From an uncultured Ruminococcus sp. (lineage in GTDB: Bacteria; Bacillota; Clostridia; Oscillospirales; Acutalibacteraceae): a stretch of 64,000 bases of DNA. The position numbers were made by a program, and so were the translations under genes. This document shows, piece by piece, positions 26,267 to 34,866 of the stretch. The number at the start of each line of letters is the position of its first letter. The first letter of the stretch is position 1. The notes under the pieces are model-generated. The model was given only the letters and a program-made list of their open reading frames with translations, was not told the DNA's origin and did not search any database. Location of the stretch: NCBI GenBank assembly GCA_902785355.1, contig CACZYF010000003.1, positions 1-64,000 on the forward strand, in the 5' to 3' direction.

Positions 26267-26821
26267 ATGTCAATCATCAAAAAATTTGCAGAATCATCCA
26301 AGGAACTCGGACACGTTCAAACGCTCGCTGTATGTGCGATGCTGCTTGCGCTGCGCGTAGTACTCGGTATCTTCTCAAACTTCACGCTGGCGATCATGCC
26401 CTTCGTCAAAATCGGCTTTTCGTTCATCCCGATCGTGATCGTCGCCTATCTGTACGGTCCCGTATGCGCGGGCATCGTTTCCGGCGCGGGCGATATACTC
26501 TCGATCATCATCTCAAACCCCACCGCCTTCTCGATGAACCCCGCGCTGACCGCGTGTTATGTGTGGGAAGGCATCCTGTACGGTATGATCCTGTACAAAA
26601 GCGATATGTCGCTGAAACGGATCATCATATCGAAGGTCGCTGTGCTTGTACTCTGCACCCTGCCGCTGAACACCATCGTGCTCAGCGGGATGATGAATAT
26701 CCCCTATCTGCAATTACTGCTGTACCGTGCGGCTGTACTGGTGCCGTTCGGCGTCGTGGAGGTCATCATCATGCGATTTATCAAACCGCTGCTTGATCGG
26801 ATCAAGTTTATCAAAGCATAA
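26267..26821 (+). CDS. folT: Folate-specific ECF transporter S component FolT
   Basis: 184 residues, six membrane helices. 'LAVCAMLLALRVVLGIF' with the ALR signature of S components and 'IVAYLYGPVCAGIVSGAGDILSI' are typical of folate/queuosine-type S proteins. The folate call rests on family resemblance plus the THF riboswitch. The start at 26267 follows AAGGAGGTTTTT. It would work with EcfA1, EcfA2 and EcfT encoded at 7.2-9.7 kb. Confidence 0.9.
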   Translation: MSIIKKFAESSKELGHVQTLAVCAMLLALRVVLGIFSNFTLAIMPFVKIGFSFIPIVIVAYLYGPVCAGIVSGAGDILSIIISNPTAFSMNPALTACYVWEGILYGMILYKSDMSLKRIIISKVAVLVLCTLPLNTIVLSGMMNIPYLQLLLYRAAVLVPFGVVEVIIMRFIKPLLDRIKFIKA

Positions 26822-26824
26822 AGA

Positions 26825-26853
26825 AAAGCACCTCGGTTTTGAGGTGCTTTTTT
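26825..26853 (+). terminator. Terminator after folT
   Basis: Perfect 10-bp stem AAAGCACCTC/GAGGTGCTTT with a 6-base loop and T run. Confidence 0.9.
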
Positions 26854-26867
26854 CATATCAGATTTAA

Positions 26868-27467
26868 TTATAAAGCCGCTTTGATCAGAGTCAGAAGCTC
26901 GTCATAAGTATCGCAGGCGGGAATGTCGGGATAATCCGCCTTGATGCTGTCGGGAGCTCGGAACAGGAAGCCCGCCTTACTCGCTTGGATCATCGCGAGG
27001 TCGTTGAAGCTGTCGCCGCTGGCAATGGTCTCGAAGCCGCAGCTCTGGAGTGCGCGGACGGTAGTCAGCTTGGTCTTTTCACAACGGAGCTTATAGTCGG
27101 TGATCTTACCGTTCTCATCAACGACCAGTTCATTGCAGAAGATAGCCGGCCAGCCTAACTTCTCCATCAGGGGCTTCGCGAACTGAGAGAACGTATCGCT
27201 GAGGATGACCGCCTGGGTGATCGAACGCAGCTCGTCGAGAAACTCCTTCGCGCCGGGCATCGGGTCGATCTTTGCGATGGTTTCCTGGATTTCTTTAAGG
27301 CCGAGACCGTGCCGATCAAGGATATCCAGACGATACTTCATCAGCTTATCATAATCGGGCTCGTCGCGGGTCGTGCGCTTGAGTTCCGGGATACCGGAAG
27401 CCTCGGCAAATGCGATCCAGATCTCGGGAACCAGTACGCCTTCAAGATCCAAGCATACAATATTCAT
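26868..27467 (-). CDS. thrH: Phosphoserine phosphatase / homoserine phosphotransferase ThrH
   Basis: 199 residues of the HAD superfamily. The start 'NIVCLDLEGVLVPEIWIAFAE' is the ThrH form of motif I with the nucleophile Asp. 'AVILSDTFSQFA' is motif II, and 'IASGDSFNDLAMIQAS' motif IV. ThrH dephosphorylates phosphoserine and can move the phosphate to homoserine. The full length is close to the known enzymes. Transcribed toward folT, with the folT terminator between them. Confidence 0.9.
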   Translation of the reverse strand: MNIVCLDLEGVLVPEIWIAFAEASGIPELKRTTRDEPDYDKLMKYRLDILDRHGLGLKEIQETIAKIDPMPGAKEFLDELRSITQAVILSDTFSQFAKPLMEKLGWPAIFCNELVVDENGKITDYKLRCEKTKLTTVRALQSCGFETIASGDSFNDLAMIQASKAGFLFRAPDSIKADYPDIPACDTYDELLTLIKAAL

Positions 27468-27577
27468 GATAAATCCTTCCTTTACGAGTAGTTTTCATAT
27501 ATGCATATTAAACTACAGATCAGCGGATTTGTCAAGTAATAAACTTCCCGGGGTGAAAGCAGACCTATTTTAAATCG

Positions 27578-27617
27578 GTTGAGATTGCCACAGCCCCTAA
27601 AGTGGCTTCGCAATGAC
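27578..27617. repeat. Dispersed imperfect-palindrome repeat, copy 2
   Basis: 'GAGATTGCCACAGCC' and 'GGCTTCGCAATGAC' arms around a short loop. It lies in the 255-bp gap between thrH and the dockerin pullulanase. Confidence 0.65.
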
Positions 27618-27678
27618 TATTTCATAAATGCACGCGTACCAAAAGACGCTTCGCAATGACTATTTCATAAATGCACGC
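27605..27678. repeat. 31-bp direct repeat, two copies
   Basis: A 31-base stretch starting GCTTCGCAATGAC occurs identically at 27605-27635 and 27648-27678, separated by 12 bases. The first copy begins inside the dispersed repeat, so the second looks like a partial duplication of it. Confidence 0.85.
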
Positions 27679-27681
27679 TGC

Positions 27682-27712
27682 AAAAGGGGGCTGTCGCGTG
27701 ACAGCCCCCTAA
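27682..27712 (-). terminator. Terminator after the dockerin pullulanase gene
   Basis: A perfect 11-bp GC-rich stem (AGGGGGCTGTC/GACAGCCCCCT) with a 4-base loop, then TTTT on the minus strand. Confidence 0.88.
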
Positions 27713-27722
27713 CGTTCATTGA

Positions 27723-30700
27723 TTAGTTTTGTGTATCGGGATTGTAGTTATAGAACTTGCACCAATCCTGATCATCGGAATTTCTGTTCGCATCGTCAAT
27801 CACTACCCAGATCTCGGGATACTCGTCATAAGAGATCGGACCGTAGTCCTTGGTCTGCGGAGAACCGGTGCCCTCGCTGATGATGAAGTAGTAATCAAGA
27901 CCGCCCGGAATCGGGAAGGTGACGTCATACCACTCAGCGCCGGCTTCCTTGCTCAGGGTCAGACCCGGCCACGAATCATAGCAGTTGATCGGTGAACCGG
28001 TGCCGTCATAAGCCCATGCCCACAGGTTGGGATCCCAGGAATCGTCGCCGGTGTGCTTGACGTGCATGATCGGACTTGCAACACTGTAAACATACAGATA
28101 CTCGACATACTTGTCGCAGGTCACGATACCGGAAGCGTTCGCGGGCGCCTTATCGAGCTTGTAGTAAGCGATCCTCTGAGGCTCGGTGGTGTAAGGCTCG
28201 CCGTAACGGATACGGGTCTCGCCCGCGGGAGTCAGCGCACGCTTGGAGCCGTCTTCCTTAAGGGTCGCGTGACGGGTGGTGATCGTGTAAACGGGCTTGA
28301 TCATTCCGGCAAGGTAACGCTGCAGCATGGTAGCGTCGGGGATATCGGTCTCGCCGTTTACGTCATAATCGCCGCGCTTCTCATGCTCTTCATCCAGGGT
28401 GATGACCTCGCAGAGGAAGCGCTGCAGAACGGTCACGTCGATAACGTCCAGCTCACCGCTGTCATCGATATCGCCGTTCGGGACACGGAAGGGAGTGGGA
28501 ACATAGTCGACAAACTTGAAGTTTACGACCTGATCTTCTTCGGTGAAGACGCCTTCGGTATTGCCCTCTACGCTGCCGAGCTCATACTCGAGCGGAACCG
28601 CGTCGTCAGCGGTTACGGAATAACCCTCGCCGGGCTTACCGAGAACGGAACTGCTGGAGAGAACCTCACCGGTCGCGTCAACAATATTGTTCAGGGTGAT
28701 CTTGGAGAACTCGCTCTTGAGGTTGGCCTCCTCAAAGGTGCTCTTCTCGACCGCTACGATCGCGGAGCTTGCGGGCAGCTTGAAGGTCAGACCCTTGCAC
28801 TCGTCGAGCTTGGTGATACCGGCAGCCTTGTCGTTGACAACGATGACCCACTCGGTATTCTCGTCGATGGTCTTGTCCTTTCTCAGCTTAGCGGACTTGA
28901 AGGTATAGGTCTTGTCGGAGGTGGAGCCGTTGTAGAATACGGCGATCTTGTTCCACTCGCCCTCGGTGTTGTTATGGATGGTGTAAACGATGGTATCAAC
29001 GGAACCGGAGGTCTCTACAAAGTACTCGTAGTTTCCGCCGTCCTTCTGGGTGACCTTAGCGGTGAAGGGAGAGAAGCTCTTTCTCAGTTCGAAGAGACCT
29101 CTGTAGTAGGAAACGAGGTCGGCGTTGGTCTTTAAGAGTGACCAGTCGATCATGTTGAGGGTCGCGGCGCTCTTGTAGGAGTTCTCGTCGCCGTCCTTGG
29201 AACGGCCCATCTCCTCACCGGCGAGCAAGAAGTCGATACCCTGAGAGGTGTTGATGATCGCACTCGCAAGCTTATTGGAGGCGATAGCCTTCGCGTAGCG
29301 CGCGCGGTAATCGGCTCTGGTACCCTCGGAAGCGGCAACCAGCTTATCATACAGGGTCATGTTATCATGGCAGGAAGCGTAGGTTACGGTCTGCTCGGGG
29401 GTGACGGCAGTCCATCTGCCCCCCTTGCCTACGGAGTTGGCGCGAATACCCGCCGCAACGTCGGGAGCAAGGATCTTGGAACCGTTGACAAAGCCTCTTG
29501 CGGTAGCGCCGTCAAATACGCCGCCCTTGATACCGTCGCGGATCTGGTCGTTGAAGAAGCCGATGCGGGTCGGGAGCTTAGATGCGTTGGTCTGAACGGT
29601 CATGTAGGTAGCGGTACCGGAGCAGGTTACGGGATCATAAACGGTATTGCCTGCCCAGCCTTCGCCGTACATAAGGATACGGGGGTCGATCTGATCCATA
29701 TCGTCGCGGATCATGGTCATGGTCTCGCCGTCATGAACGCCCATCAGGTCGAAGCGGTAACCGTCGATATGGTACTCGTTCGTCCAGTAGTTGAGCATCT
29801 CGCGCATGTACTTACGGTACATCGCGCGCTCGGAGGCGGTATCGTTACCGCAGCCGGACTGCTGGCTGTAGGTGCCGTTGGCAGCCATTCGATAATAATA
29901 CTCGGGAACGGAATAGGTGAAGCAGGAATCAACGGAGTAGGTGTGGTTGTACACAACGTCCATGATAACGCCGATACCGGCGTCGTGGAGCGCCTTAATC
30001 ATCTGCTTGCACTCGTTGATACGAACGTTGCCGTCATAGGGGTTAGTAGAGAAGGAGCCCTCGGGAACGCCGTAGTTTTTAGGATCATAGCCCCAGTTGA
30101 ACTGGCTGTCATCGCCCGCCTCGTTGATGGTGGCGAAGTCATAGAAGGGGTTGATCTGAACATGAGTGATACCGAGCTGCTTTAAGTAGTCGATACCGGT
30201 TGAGAGGACACCTTCGTTGTTGAGAGTAGTTCCGGTCTCAGTGAAGCCGAGGAATTTTCCGCGGTTCGCGTCAGACACGCCGGAGTTCGGGTTGTAGGAA
30301 AAGTCCTTGACCTGAACCTCCCAGATAATCGCGTCGGTCTGAGAATCGGTAAAGACGTGATGATCGTCATTCCAGCCCTCGGGATCGGTCTTGTCGAGGT
30401 CAACGACCATGGAGCGGTCGCCGTTCACGCCGACTGCATGAGAGTAGATATCCTGCGTCTCATGGGTCACGAAACCGGAGCTGTGGTAGATGTGATCGGG
30501 ATTGGTGATGGTGTAGGTGTAATAGGTGTTGACGATGTCGCCGTCTACGGTAACGGTCCATACGCCCGTCCATTTTTCACCGTCCATCAGCTTCTCCATC
30601 TGAGTGGTGCCGAGGTTGGCGGCGCCCTCTTCCCTGTCGGAGCCGGTCGCATAGCGGTTGAGCTTGACCTCAGTCGCCAGGGGCGCCCATACCTTGAAGG

Positions 30701-30884
30701 TGGTGGCATTGGGAGAATAGATCGCGCCTAATTCTCCGTCGTAGGCATATTCTGCGTCCAGAGCCATAGCGGCGTCGCTGTAGGGATTGTCGGCAGCGGA
30801 AGCGGAAACGACCGCTACGCTGAGCATACCCGCAACAAGCGCTAAGGTCAGCAGCAGAGCTATAACCTTCTTTGTCTTTTTCAT
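27723..30884 (-). CDS. Secreted type I pullulanase with dockerin and starch-binding-like module
   Basis: 1053 residues. Signal peptide to about residue 31 (ends ASA). A CBM48 module at about 40-135 ('GAIYSPNATTFKVWAPLATEVKL'). GH13 barrel with 'VIMDVVYNHT', nucleophile Asp379 ('YRFDLMG'), Glu408 ('MYGEGWAGN') and Asp507 ('SCHDNMT'). A type I dockerin at about 797-858 has two calcium-loop repeats ('NGDIDDSGELDVIDVTVLQ', 'DYDVNGETDIPDATMLQ'). The C-terminal 110 residues ('WAWAYDGTGSPINCYDSWPG') resemble CBM26. It cuts alpha-1,6 bonds in starch and would dock onto a cohesin scaffold. Start after AAGGAGGAAACTGC. Confidence 0.93.
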   Translation of the reverse strand: MKKTKKVIALLLTLALVAGMLSVAVVSASAADNPYSDAAMALDAEYAYDGELGAIYSPNATTFKVWAPLATEVKLNRYATGSDREEGAANLGTTQMEKLMDGEKWTGVWTVTVDGDIVNTYYTYTITNPDHIYHSSGFVTHETQDIYSHAVGVNGDRSMVVDLDKTDPEGWNDDHHVFTDSQTDAIIWEVQVKDFSYNPNSGVSDANRGKFLGFTETGTTLNNEGVLSTGIDYLKQLGITHVQINPFYDFATINEAGDDSQFNWGYDPKNYGVPEGSFSTNPYDGNVRINECKQMIKALHDAGIGVIMDVVYNHTYSVDSCFTYSVPEYYYRMAANGTYSQQSGCGNDTASERAMYRKYMREMLNYWTNEYHIDGYRFDLMGVHDGETMTMIRDDMDQIDPRILMYGEGWAGNTVYDPVTCSGTATYMTVQTNASKLPTRIGFFNDQIRDGIKGGVFDGATARGFVNGSKILAPDVAAGIRANSVGKGGRWTAVTPEQTVTYASCHDNMTLYDKLVAASEGTRADYRARYAKAIASNKLASAIINTSQGIDFLLAGEEMGRSKDGDENSYKSAATLNMIDWSLLKTNADLVSYYRGLFELRKSFSPFTAKVTQKDGGNYEYFVETSGSVDTIVYTIHNNTEGEWNKIAVFYNGSTSDKTYTFKSAKLRKDKTIDENTEWVIVVNDKAAGITKLDECKGLTFKLPASSAIVAVEKSTFEEANLKSEFSKITLNNIVDATGEVLSSSSVLGKPGEGYSVTADDAVPLEYELGSVEGNTEGVFTEEDQVVNFKFVDYVPTPFRVPNGDIDDSGELDVIDVTVLQRFLCEVITLDEEHEKRGDYDVNGETDIPDATMLQRYLAGMIKPVYTITTRHATLKEDGSKRALTPAGETRIRYGEPYTTEPQRIAYYKLDKAPANASGIVTCDKYVEYLYVYSVASPIMHVKHTGDDSWDPNLWAWAYDGTGSPINCYDSWPGLTLSKEAGAEWYDVTFPIPGGLDYYFIISEGTGSPQTKDYGPISYDEYPEIWVVIDDANRNSDDQDWCKFYNYNPDTQN

Positions 30885-30937
30885 GCAGTTTCCTCCTTAA
30901 ATAATATAAATGTTATGAAAAAGCATTGGTTAACCAA

Positions 30938-33901
30938 TCAGTCATCAATGCTGATTGCCTTCATTTTACGTTTTTTATTCGTTCTGAGGATGATCGCGAT
31001 CACACCGAGCAGAACGATAGCGCCGCCGGCGATCAGGATATAGATCAGGTAATCGGCGCGGGGCTTCTGGTAGTACACCAGCACGTTCAGCTCAACGGGT
31101 GTGAACAAAGCGTTGCTGTTGCTCTCCTCAAAATACTCGTAACCGTCAAAATCGAGTATCTCCAGCTCGAGCTTATCCCCCTCTACGCCCATGTAGGACT
31201 TGCGGTCGAGGATCTTGCCGTCCTCGGCGAGATAGATCACATTTGCGCGGCACTGATAATCGCCGTCGACCTTTTTGTCCTCTTTCTTCTTCTCCTCGAC
31301 CTGCTTATATCGGAAAACAACGTCGATCGGCTCATCGGTATAGTTACCGGCAGCGTTATCGGGAAGATTATCCAGATCGAGCGAATAACCCTTCACACCG
31401 GGAATCGTCGGGGTGAAATAACGCTGACCGACGCGATTTGTCATAACAATGGTATCGGCAAGCTGCTTGTCCTTCTCACTGAGGAAACGGATGGTGACGG
31501 TGGAATAATCTCCCTCGTATTGCTCAACGGGAACGTTGACGACCTCATACAGCTTATTGAAGCTGCCGTTCAGGCTGCCCTTGGAAACGATGTTATAATT
31601 GAACAGCAGAGCGGACGGAGCTTCGGCTGTGTAGGACTCGCCCTTCTTACCTTCGAGGCGCTCCTCACAGATGACCTCGCCGCTCTTCTTATCCGTATAG
31701 CGCATGTAAACAACGCTCTCAGGCTCCTTCTGAGCAACAGAAGCAAAGCCCTCCTTGTCAATCAAAACAGCGGCGCAGCCGGCGGGAACCATGATTGTAC
31801 CGGAAACGTTATCCATCGCGCGCAAGCCCGCGAATTCACCGTCGGCGACCTGTACCCATGCTCCGACAGGCAGGGTGACCTTTGCGCTCTTCTCCTGATC
31901 GCCGTTATAGATGACGACCGCGGAGGCGGAGCCGCTTGCCGCTACGCTGTACGCCAAAGCTGACTTTGTATCCGTCTCGAGCGATTCACGCTTCGCGGAA
32001 CCGTCGCGCAGGGCGGGAACCGCCTTGCGGATCGCGATAAGGCCGCTGTAATAATCGGTAAGCGTCGCGTACTTATACCGCGATTTCCAGTCGATCTGAT
32101 TGATCTCAACGGAAGAAATATAGGAATTTTCATCCCCCTGCTTGGTACGCGCCATCTCTTCACCCGCAAGCATGAACGGCATACCGTTGCTCATCAGGAC
32201 GATCGCGGCCGTCAGGCGATTCATCTTAACCAGATCCTCGCGGCGTTCGGAATATTTGCCGTCGTGATGGACCGAATCGGTGAGTTTATCATATAAAGTC
32301 AGATTATCGTGGCAGGAAGCGTAGTTCACACACTGGTCGGGCGTCTTTGCCCAGCCGCCGCCGTCGCCCTCAACGGTGCTTCGTACACCGGACTTGGACG
32401 AGCCCTTCTGTACAAAGCCGGGCTCCTTCGCGTTGAAGTTCGAGCCCTTGATCGCGTCGCGTCCGGTATCATTGAAAGCGCCGATCCCGGGGAGCAGATA
32501 CATATTGCTCTGATTAGCGAGCTTGACGTCGGGCTGCACGGTAGTCTGCATGTTCCACGCTTCGCCGTACATCAGGATCTTCTCTCCGTCGGGAAGCGTA
32601 TTCAAATCGGCGCGGATGCCCTGCATGGTACCTACGTCCATCAATCCCATCAGATCAAAGCGAAAGCCGTCGATATGATATTCGCTCGCCCAGTACTTCA
32701 CCGAATCACGGATCAGCTTACTGACCATGAAACGTTCGGTAGCAACGTCGTTTCCGCAGCCTGAGCCGTTTGACCAACTGCCGTCCTCGTTGAAACGATG
32801 ATAGTAAAACGGAACAATATGATGGAAGAAGGAATCCTCCGAGAAATAGGTATGATTATAGACTACGTCCATGATAACGCCGATTCCCGCCTTGTGAAGT
32901 GACTGGATCATCTGTTTACACTCCTTGACGCGGGTTATACCGTCGTAAGGATTCGAGGAATAGGAGCCCTCGGGAACGTTATAGTTCTTCGGATCATAGC
33001 CCCAGTTATACTGATCGTCGATAGGCTTCGACTCATCAATAGAGGCAAAATCGTAGAACGGGTTGATCTGGACATAATTCACGCCGAGTTCCTTTAAGTA
33101 GCTGACGCAGGTAGAGAGGTTCTCTTCCCTGCCCTCGTAGGTCGTGCCTTCCTCGGTAAAGGCAAGGAACTTACCGCGATTTGCCTCACTGACGCCCGAA
33201 TCGGGATCAGCAGAGAAATCACGCACGCTGACCTCCCATACGACCGCATCGGTCGCGCTGCCGACACGCTTGAAGCTGTCATCCTTCCAGCCCTCGGGAT
33301 CGGTATCGCGCAGATCGAGGATCATACCGCGGTTGCCGTTCACACCGGCGGACTTTGCGTAAGGGTCGACGACCTCATGCGTCTCACCGTTGGCGGTCAC
33401 CTTATAAGTGTAATACATATTCTTATAGTCGCCGGGCAGAGTGATATACCATGTTCCGACGGTCTTGGAAAACTTCATCGGCTTGATAGCGATGGTGTTG
33501 AAGCCCTCCTCCTCATCGGAGCCGGTTTTATAGATACAAACCTTAACTTCATCCGCGGTCGGCGCCCAAAGCTTGAAATTGGTATAATCCGGCGTGTAGT
33601 TCGCTCCAAGATCATTGTCGCTGTAGACCGTTTTGTCAAGTCTCTTGGCATAACCGTCATAGCCGTAGCTTTTTGGATGGAGCGGCGGCTCGGTGGGCTT
33701 CTGAGTCGGTTTCACGGTAGGCGCCTCGGTGGGCGGCTCGGTCGGGGGCTCGGTTTCGATAATCTCTGCAATCGTAGGCGCTTCAGGCATGGTCTCAACC
33801 TCCTGTACTTCGGTCTCACCCTCTGCATAAAAGCCGACAGAAGCGACCGTACAAAGGCAAATAAAAGCCAAAAATAGTGAAATTACACGTTTATAACTCA
33901 A
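30938..33901 (-). CDS. Secreted, membrane-anchored type I pullulanase
   Basis: 987 residues. Signal peptide to about 26, then a Pro/Thr linker ('PPTEPPTEAPTVKPTQ'). CBM48 and GH13 follow with Asp416, Glu447 and Asp532 as the catalytic set. After the barrel come three beta-rich repeats resembling MucBP-type modules ('VVYMRYTDKKSGEVICEERL', 'VIYLAEDGKILDRKSY'). A single helix ('LIYILIAGGAIVLLGVIAII') and a basic tail end the protein. There is no LPXTG motif, so anchoring is by the helix. The start is TTG at 33901 with GAGGT upstream. It lies 53 bp upstream of the dockerin pullulanase, so the two may share a transcript. Confidence 0.92.
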   Translation of the reverse strand: MSYKRVISLFLAFICLCTVASVGFYAEGETEVQEVETMPEAPTIAEIIETEPPTEPPTEAPTVKPTQKPTEPPLHPKSYGYDGYAKRLDKTVYSDNDLGANYTPDYTNFKLWAPTADEVKVCIYKTGSDEEEGFNTIAIKPMKFSKTVGTWYITLPGDYKNMYYTYKVTANGETHEVVDPYAKSAGVNGNRGMILDLRDTDPEGWKDDSFKRVGSATDAVVWEVSVRDFSADPDSGVSEANRGKFLAFTEEGTTYEGREENLSTCVSYLKELGVNYVQINPFYDFASIDESKPIDDQYNWGYDPKNYNVPEGSYSSNPYDGITRVKECKQMIQSLHKAGIGVIMDVVYNHTYFSEDSFFHHIVPFYYHRFNEDGSWSNGSGCGNDVATERFMVSKLIRDSVKYWASEYHIDGFRFDLMGLMDVGTMQGIRADLNTLPDGEKILMYGEAWNMQTTVQPDVKLANQSNMYLLPGIGAFNDTGRDAIKGSNFNAKEPGFVQKGSSKSGVRSTVEGDGGGWAKTPDQCVNYASCHDNLTLYDKLTDSVHHDGKYSERREDLVKMNRLTAAIVLMSNGMPFMLAGEEMARTKQGDENSYISSVEINQIDWKSRYKYATLTDYYSGLIAIRKAVPALRDGSAKRESLETDTKSALAYSVAASGSASAVVIYNGDQEKSAKVTLPVGAWVQVADGEFAGLRAMDNVSGTIMVPAGCAAVLIDKEGFASVAQKEPESVVYMRYTDKKSGEVICEERLEGKKGESYTAEAPSALLFNYNIVSKGSLNGSFNKLYEVVNVPVEQYEGDYSTVTIRFLSEKDKQLADTIVMTNRVGQRYFTPTIPGVKGYSLDLDNLPDNAAGNYTDEPIDVVFRYKQVEEKKKEDKKVDGDYQCRANVIYLAEDGKILDRKSYMGVEGDKLELEILDFDGYEYFEESNSNALFTPVELNVLVYYQKPRADYLIYILIAGGAIVLLGVIAIILRTNKKRKMKAISIDD

Positions 33902-34082
33902 TTCGACTACCTCAATTTAGCATGTTTATACATCATTATCATATCAAATAAGACTACATATTTAATTCCGAATTAGAATTATATTTATAAATATTATACA
34001 ATATTTTACAGGATATTCCATCGTCACCGATAACGCTCCGCTGCATAGAATATAACAGTAACAGGAAAGGAGCCATGTATCG

Positions 34083-34388
34083 ATGGTAACATATACAGTC
34101 AGACCGGGCAATACCCTTTACGCGATCGCGCAGTTCTTCGGTACAAATCCCGAAGAAATCGCCGAGGCAAACGGACTGGTGCCTCCCTACACCATTTTTC
34201 CCGGGCAGGAGCTGCTCCTCCCGATCGAGGAGATCCGGTCGCCGCGCTACTATGTAGTACGTCCGGGCGATACGATCCTGTCGATCGCAGATCGCTACGG
34301 TTTAGAGCTCGAGAACATCCTGAGCCTGAATAAGCTCGAGAATCCCAACATCATCTATCCCGGCCAAATACTGAGACTGACGAAATGA
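34083..34388 (+). CDS. Small protein with two LysM domains
   Basis: 101 residues made almost only of two LysM domains (about 1-45 and 52-99), e.g. 'YTVRPGNTLYAIAQFFGTNPEEIAEANGL'. LysM binds N-acetylglucosamine polymers. No signal peptide is present. Such short LysM proteins without a secretion signal are often spore-coat or cortex-linked. Upstream, CATAGAATA at 34044-34052 resembles a sigma-K -10 element, but its -35 is only approximate. A SpoVM-like gene lies close by. The spore role is inference. Confidence 0.85.
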   Translation: MVTYTVRPGNTLYAIAQFFGTNPEEIAEANGLVPPYTIFPGQELLLPIEEIRSPRYYVVRPGDTILSIADRYGLELENILSLNKLENPNIIYPGQILRLTK

Positions 34389-34393
34389 ACGAC

Positions 34394-34419
34394 GCCGCCG
34401 CTTGAGATACAGCGGCGGC
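34394..34419 (+). terminator. Hairpin after the LysM gene
   Basis: Perfect 9-bp stem GCCGCCGCT/AGCGGCGGC with an 8-base loop. The tail is AT-rich rather than a clean T run, so it is a weak or Rho-independent-like terminator. Confidence 0.55.
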
Positions 34420-34482
34420 AATTCTAAATTTATATGTATATGACAAAAGCGACAGCTGCGCTGCCGCCGTTGTTCGGTCGCC

Positions 34483-34575
34483 TTATGCCGAAGGCTCCTT
34501 GACCTTTTTGATCCCGTAGATCTTCCTGAGGAAGAACGAGAGGATCTTCGGATGATCCAATACAACTACCTTCAT
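34483..34575 (-). CDS. spoVM: SpoVM-like stage V sporulation peptide
   Basis: A 30-residue ORF starting 'MKVVVLDHPKILSFFLRK'. Aligned without gaps to the 26-residue B. subtilis SpoVM it keeps the key Pro9 that bends the amphipathic helix, as well as Lys10, Leu12, Arg17 and Gly21 and a basic C-terminus. SpoVM binds the curved forespore membrane and recruits SpoIVA to start coat assembly. It has AAGGAGG eight bases before the ATG and overlaps the upstream small gene by ATGA. The alignment is from memory of SpoVM; the short length limits certainty. Confidence 0.72.
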   Translation of the reverse strand: MKVVVLDHPKILSFFLRKIYGIKKVKEPSA

Positions 34576-34715
34576 CGCTGCCTCCTTGTCAAACAGGTGA
34601 TGATGAGCACGATCGCCGCTATCACACACACTGCTTTTGTCGGTAGGATCGAGGCTGTCAGCAGCCCCAGTCCGAAGGAGATCGCTGTGGCACAGCTGTT
34701 CTTACGACATCTCAT
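34572..34715 (-). CDS. Small membrane protein coupled to spoVM
   Basis: About 47 residues: a basic Cys-containing start ('MRCRKNSCATAIS'), one hydrophobic stretch of about 30 residues ('LLTASILPTKAVCVIAAIVLIITCL') and a basic end. The frame is open to 34790, but the ATG at 34715 with AGGGTGA upstream is the best start. Its stop overlaps the spoVM start. Family not recognised; the coupling suggests a spore-envelope role. Confidence 0.55.
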   Translation of the reverse strand: MRCRKNSCATAISFGLGLLTASILPTKAVCVIAAIVLIITCLTRRQR

Positions 34716-34804
34716 TTTCATCACCCTGTATATACTACGCAAACGGCGCAGAAATGTTACCGTTGAAATATCGACGGACTTTTGATACAATAGGAAATGT
34801 ATTC

Positions 34805-34843
34805 GATTGAGATTGCCGCAGCCATGACGGGCTTCGCAATGAC
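34805..34843. repeat. Dispersed imperfect-palindrome repeat, copy 4
   Basis: 'GATTGAGATTGCCGCAGCC', loop ATGAC, then 'GGGCTTCGCAATGAC'. It lies just before the RluA-family gene. Confidence 0.7.
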
Positions 34844-34866
34844 ATAATTAATGATATGGTGATATC

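Noticed and set aside
28053..29135. 360-codon plus-strand open frame opposite the pullulanase
   Set aside because: Shadow of the GH13 gene; low-complexity composition and no family pattern.
30938..31100. Sortase anchor at the end of the second pullulanase
   Set aside because: The C-terminus has a helix and basic tail but no LPXTG-like motif before it.
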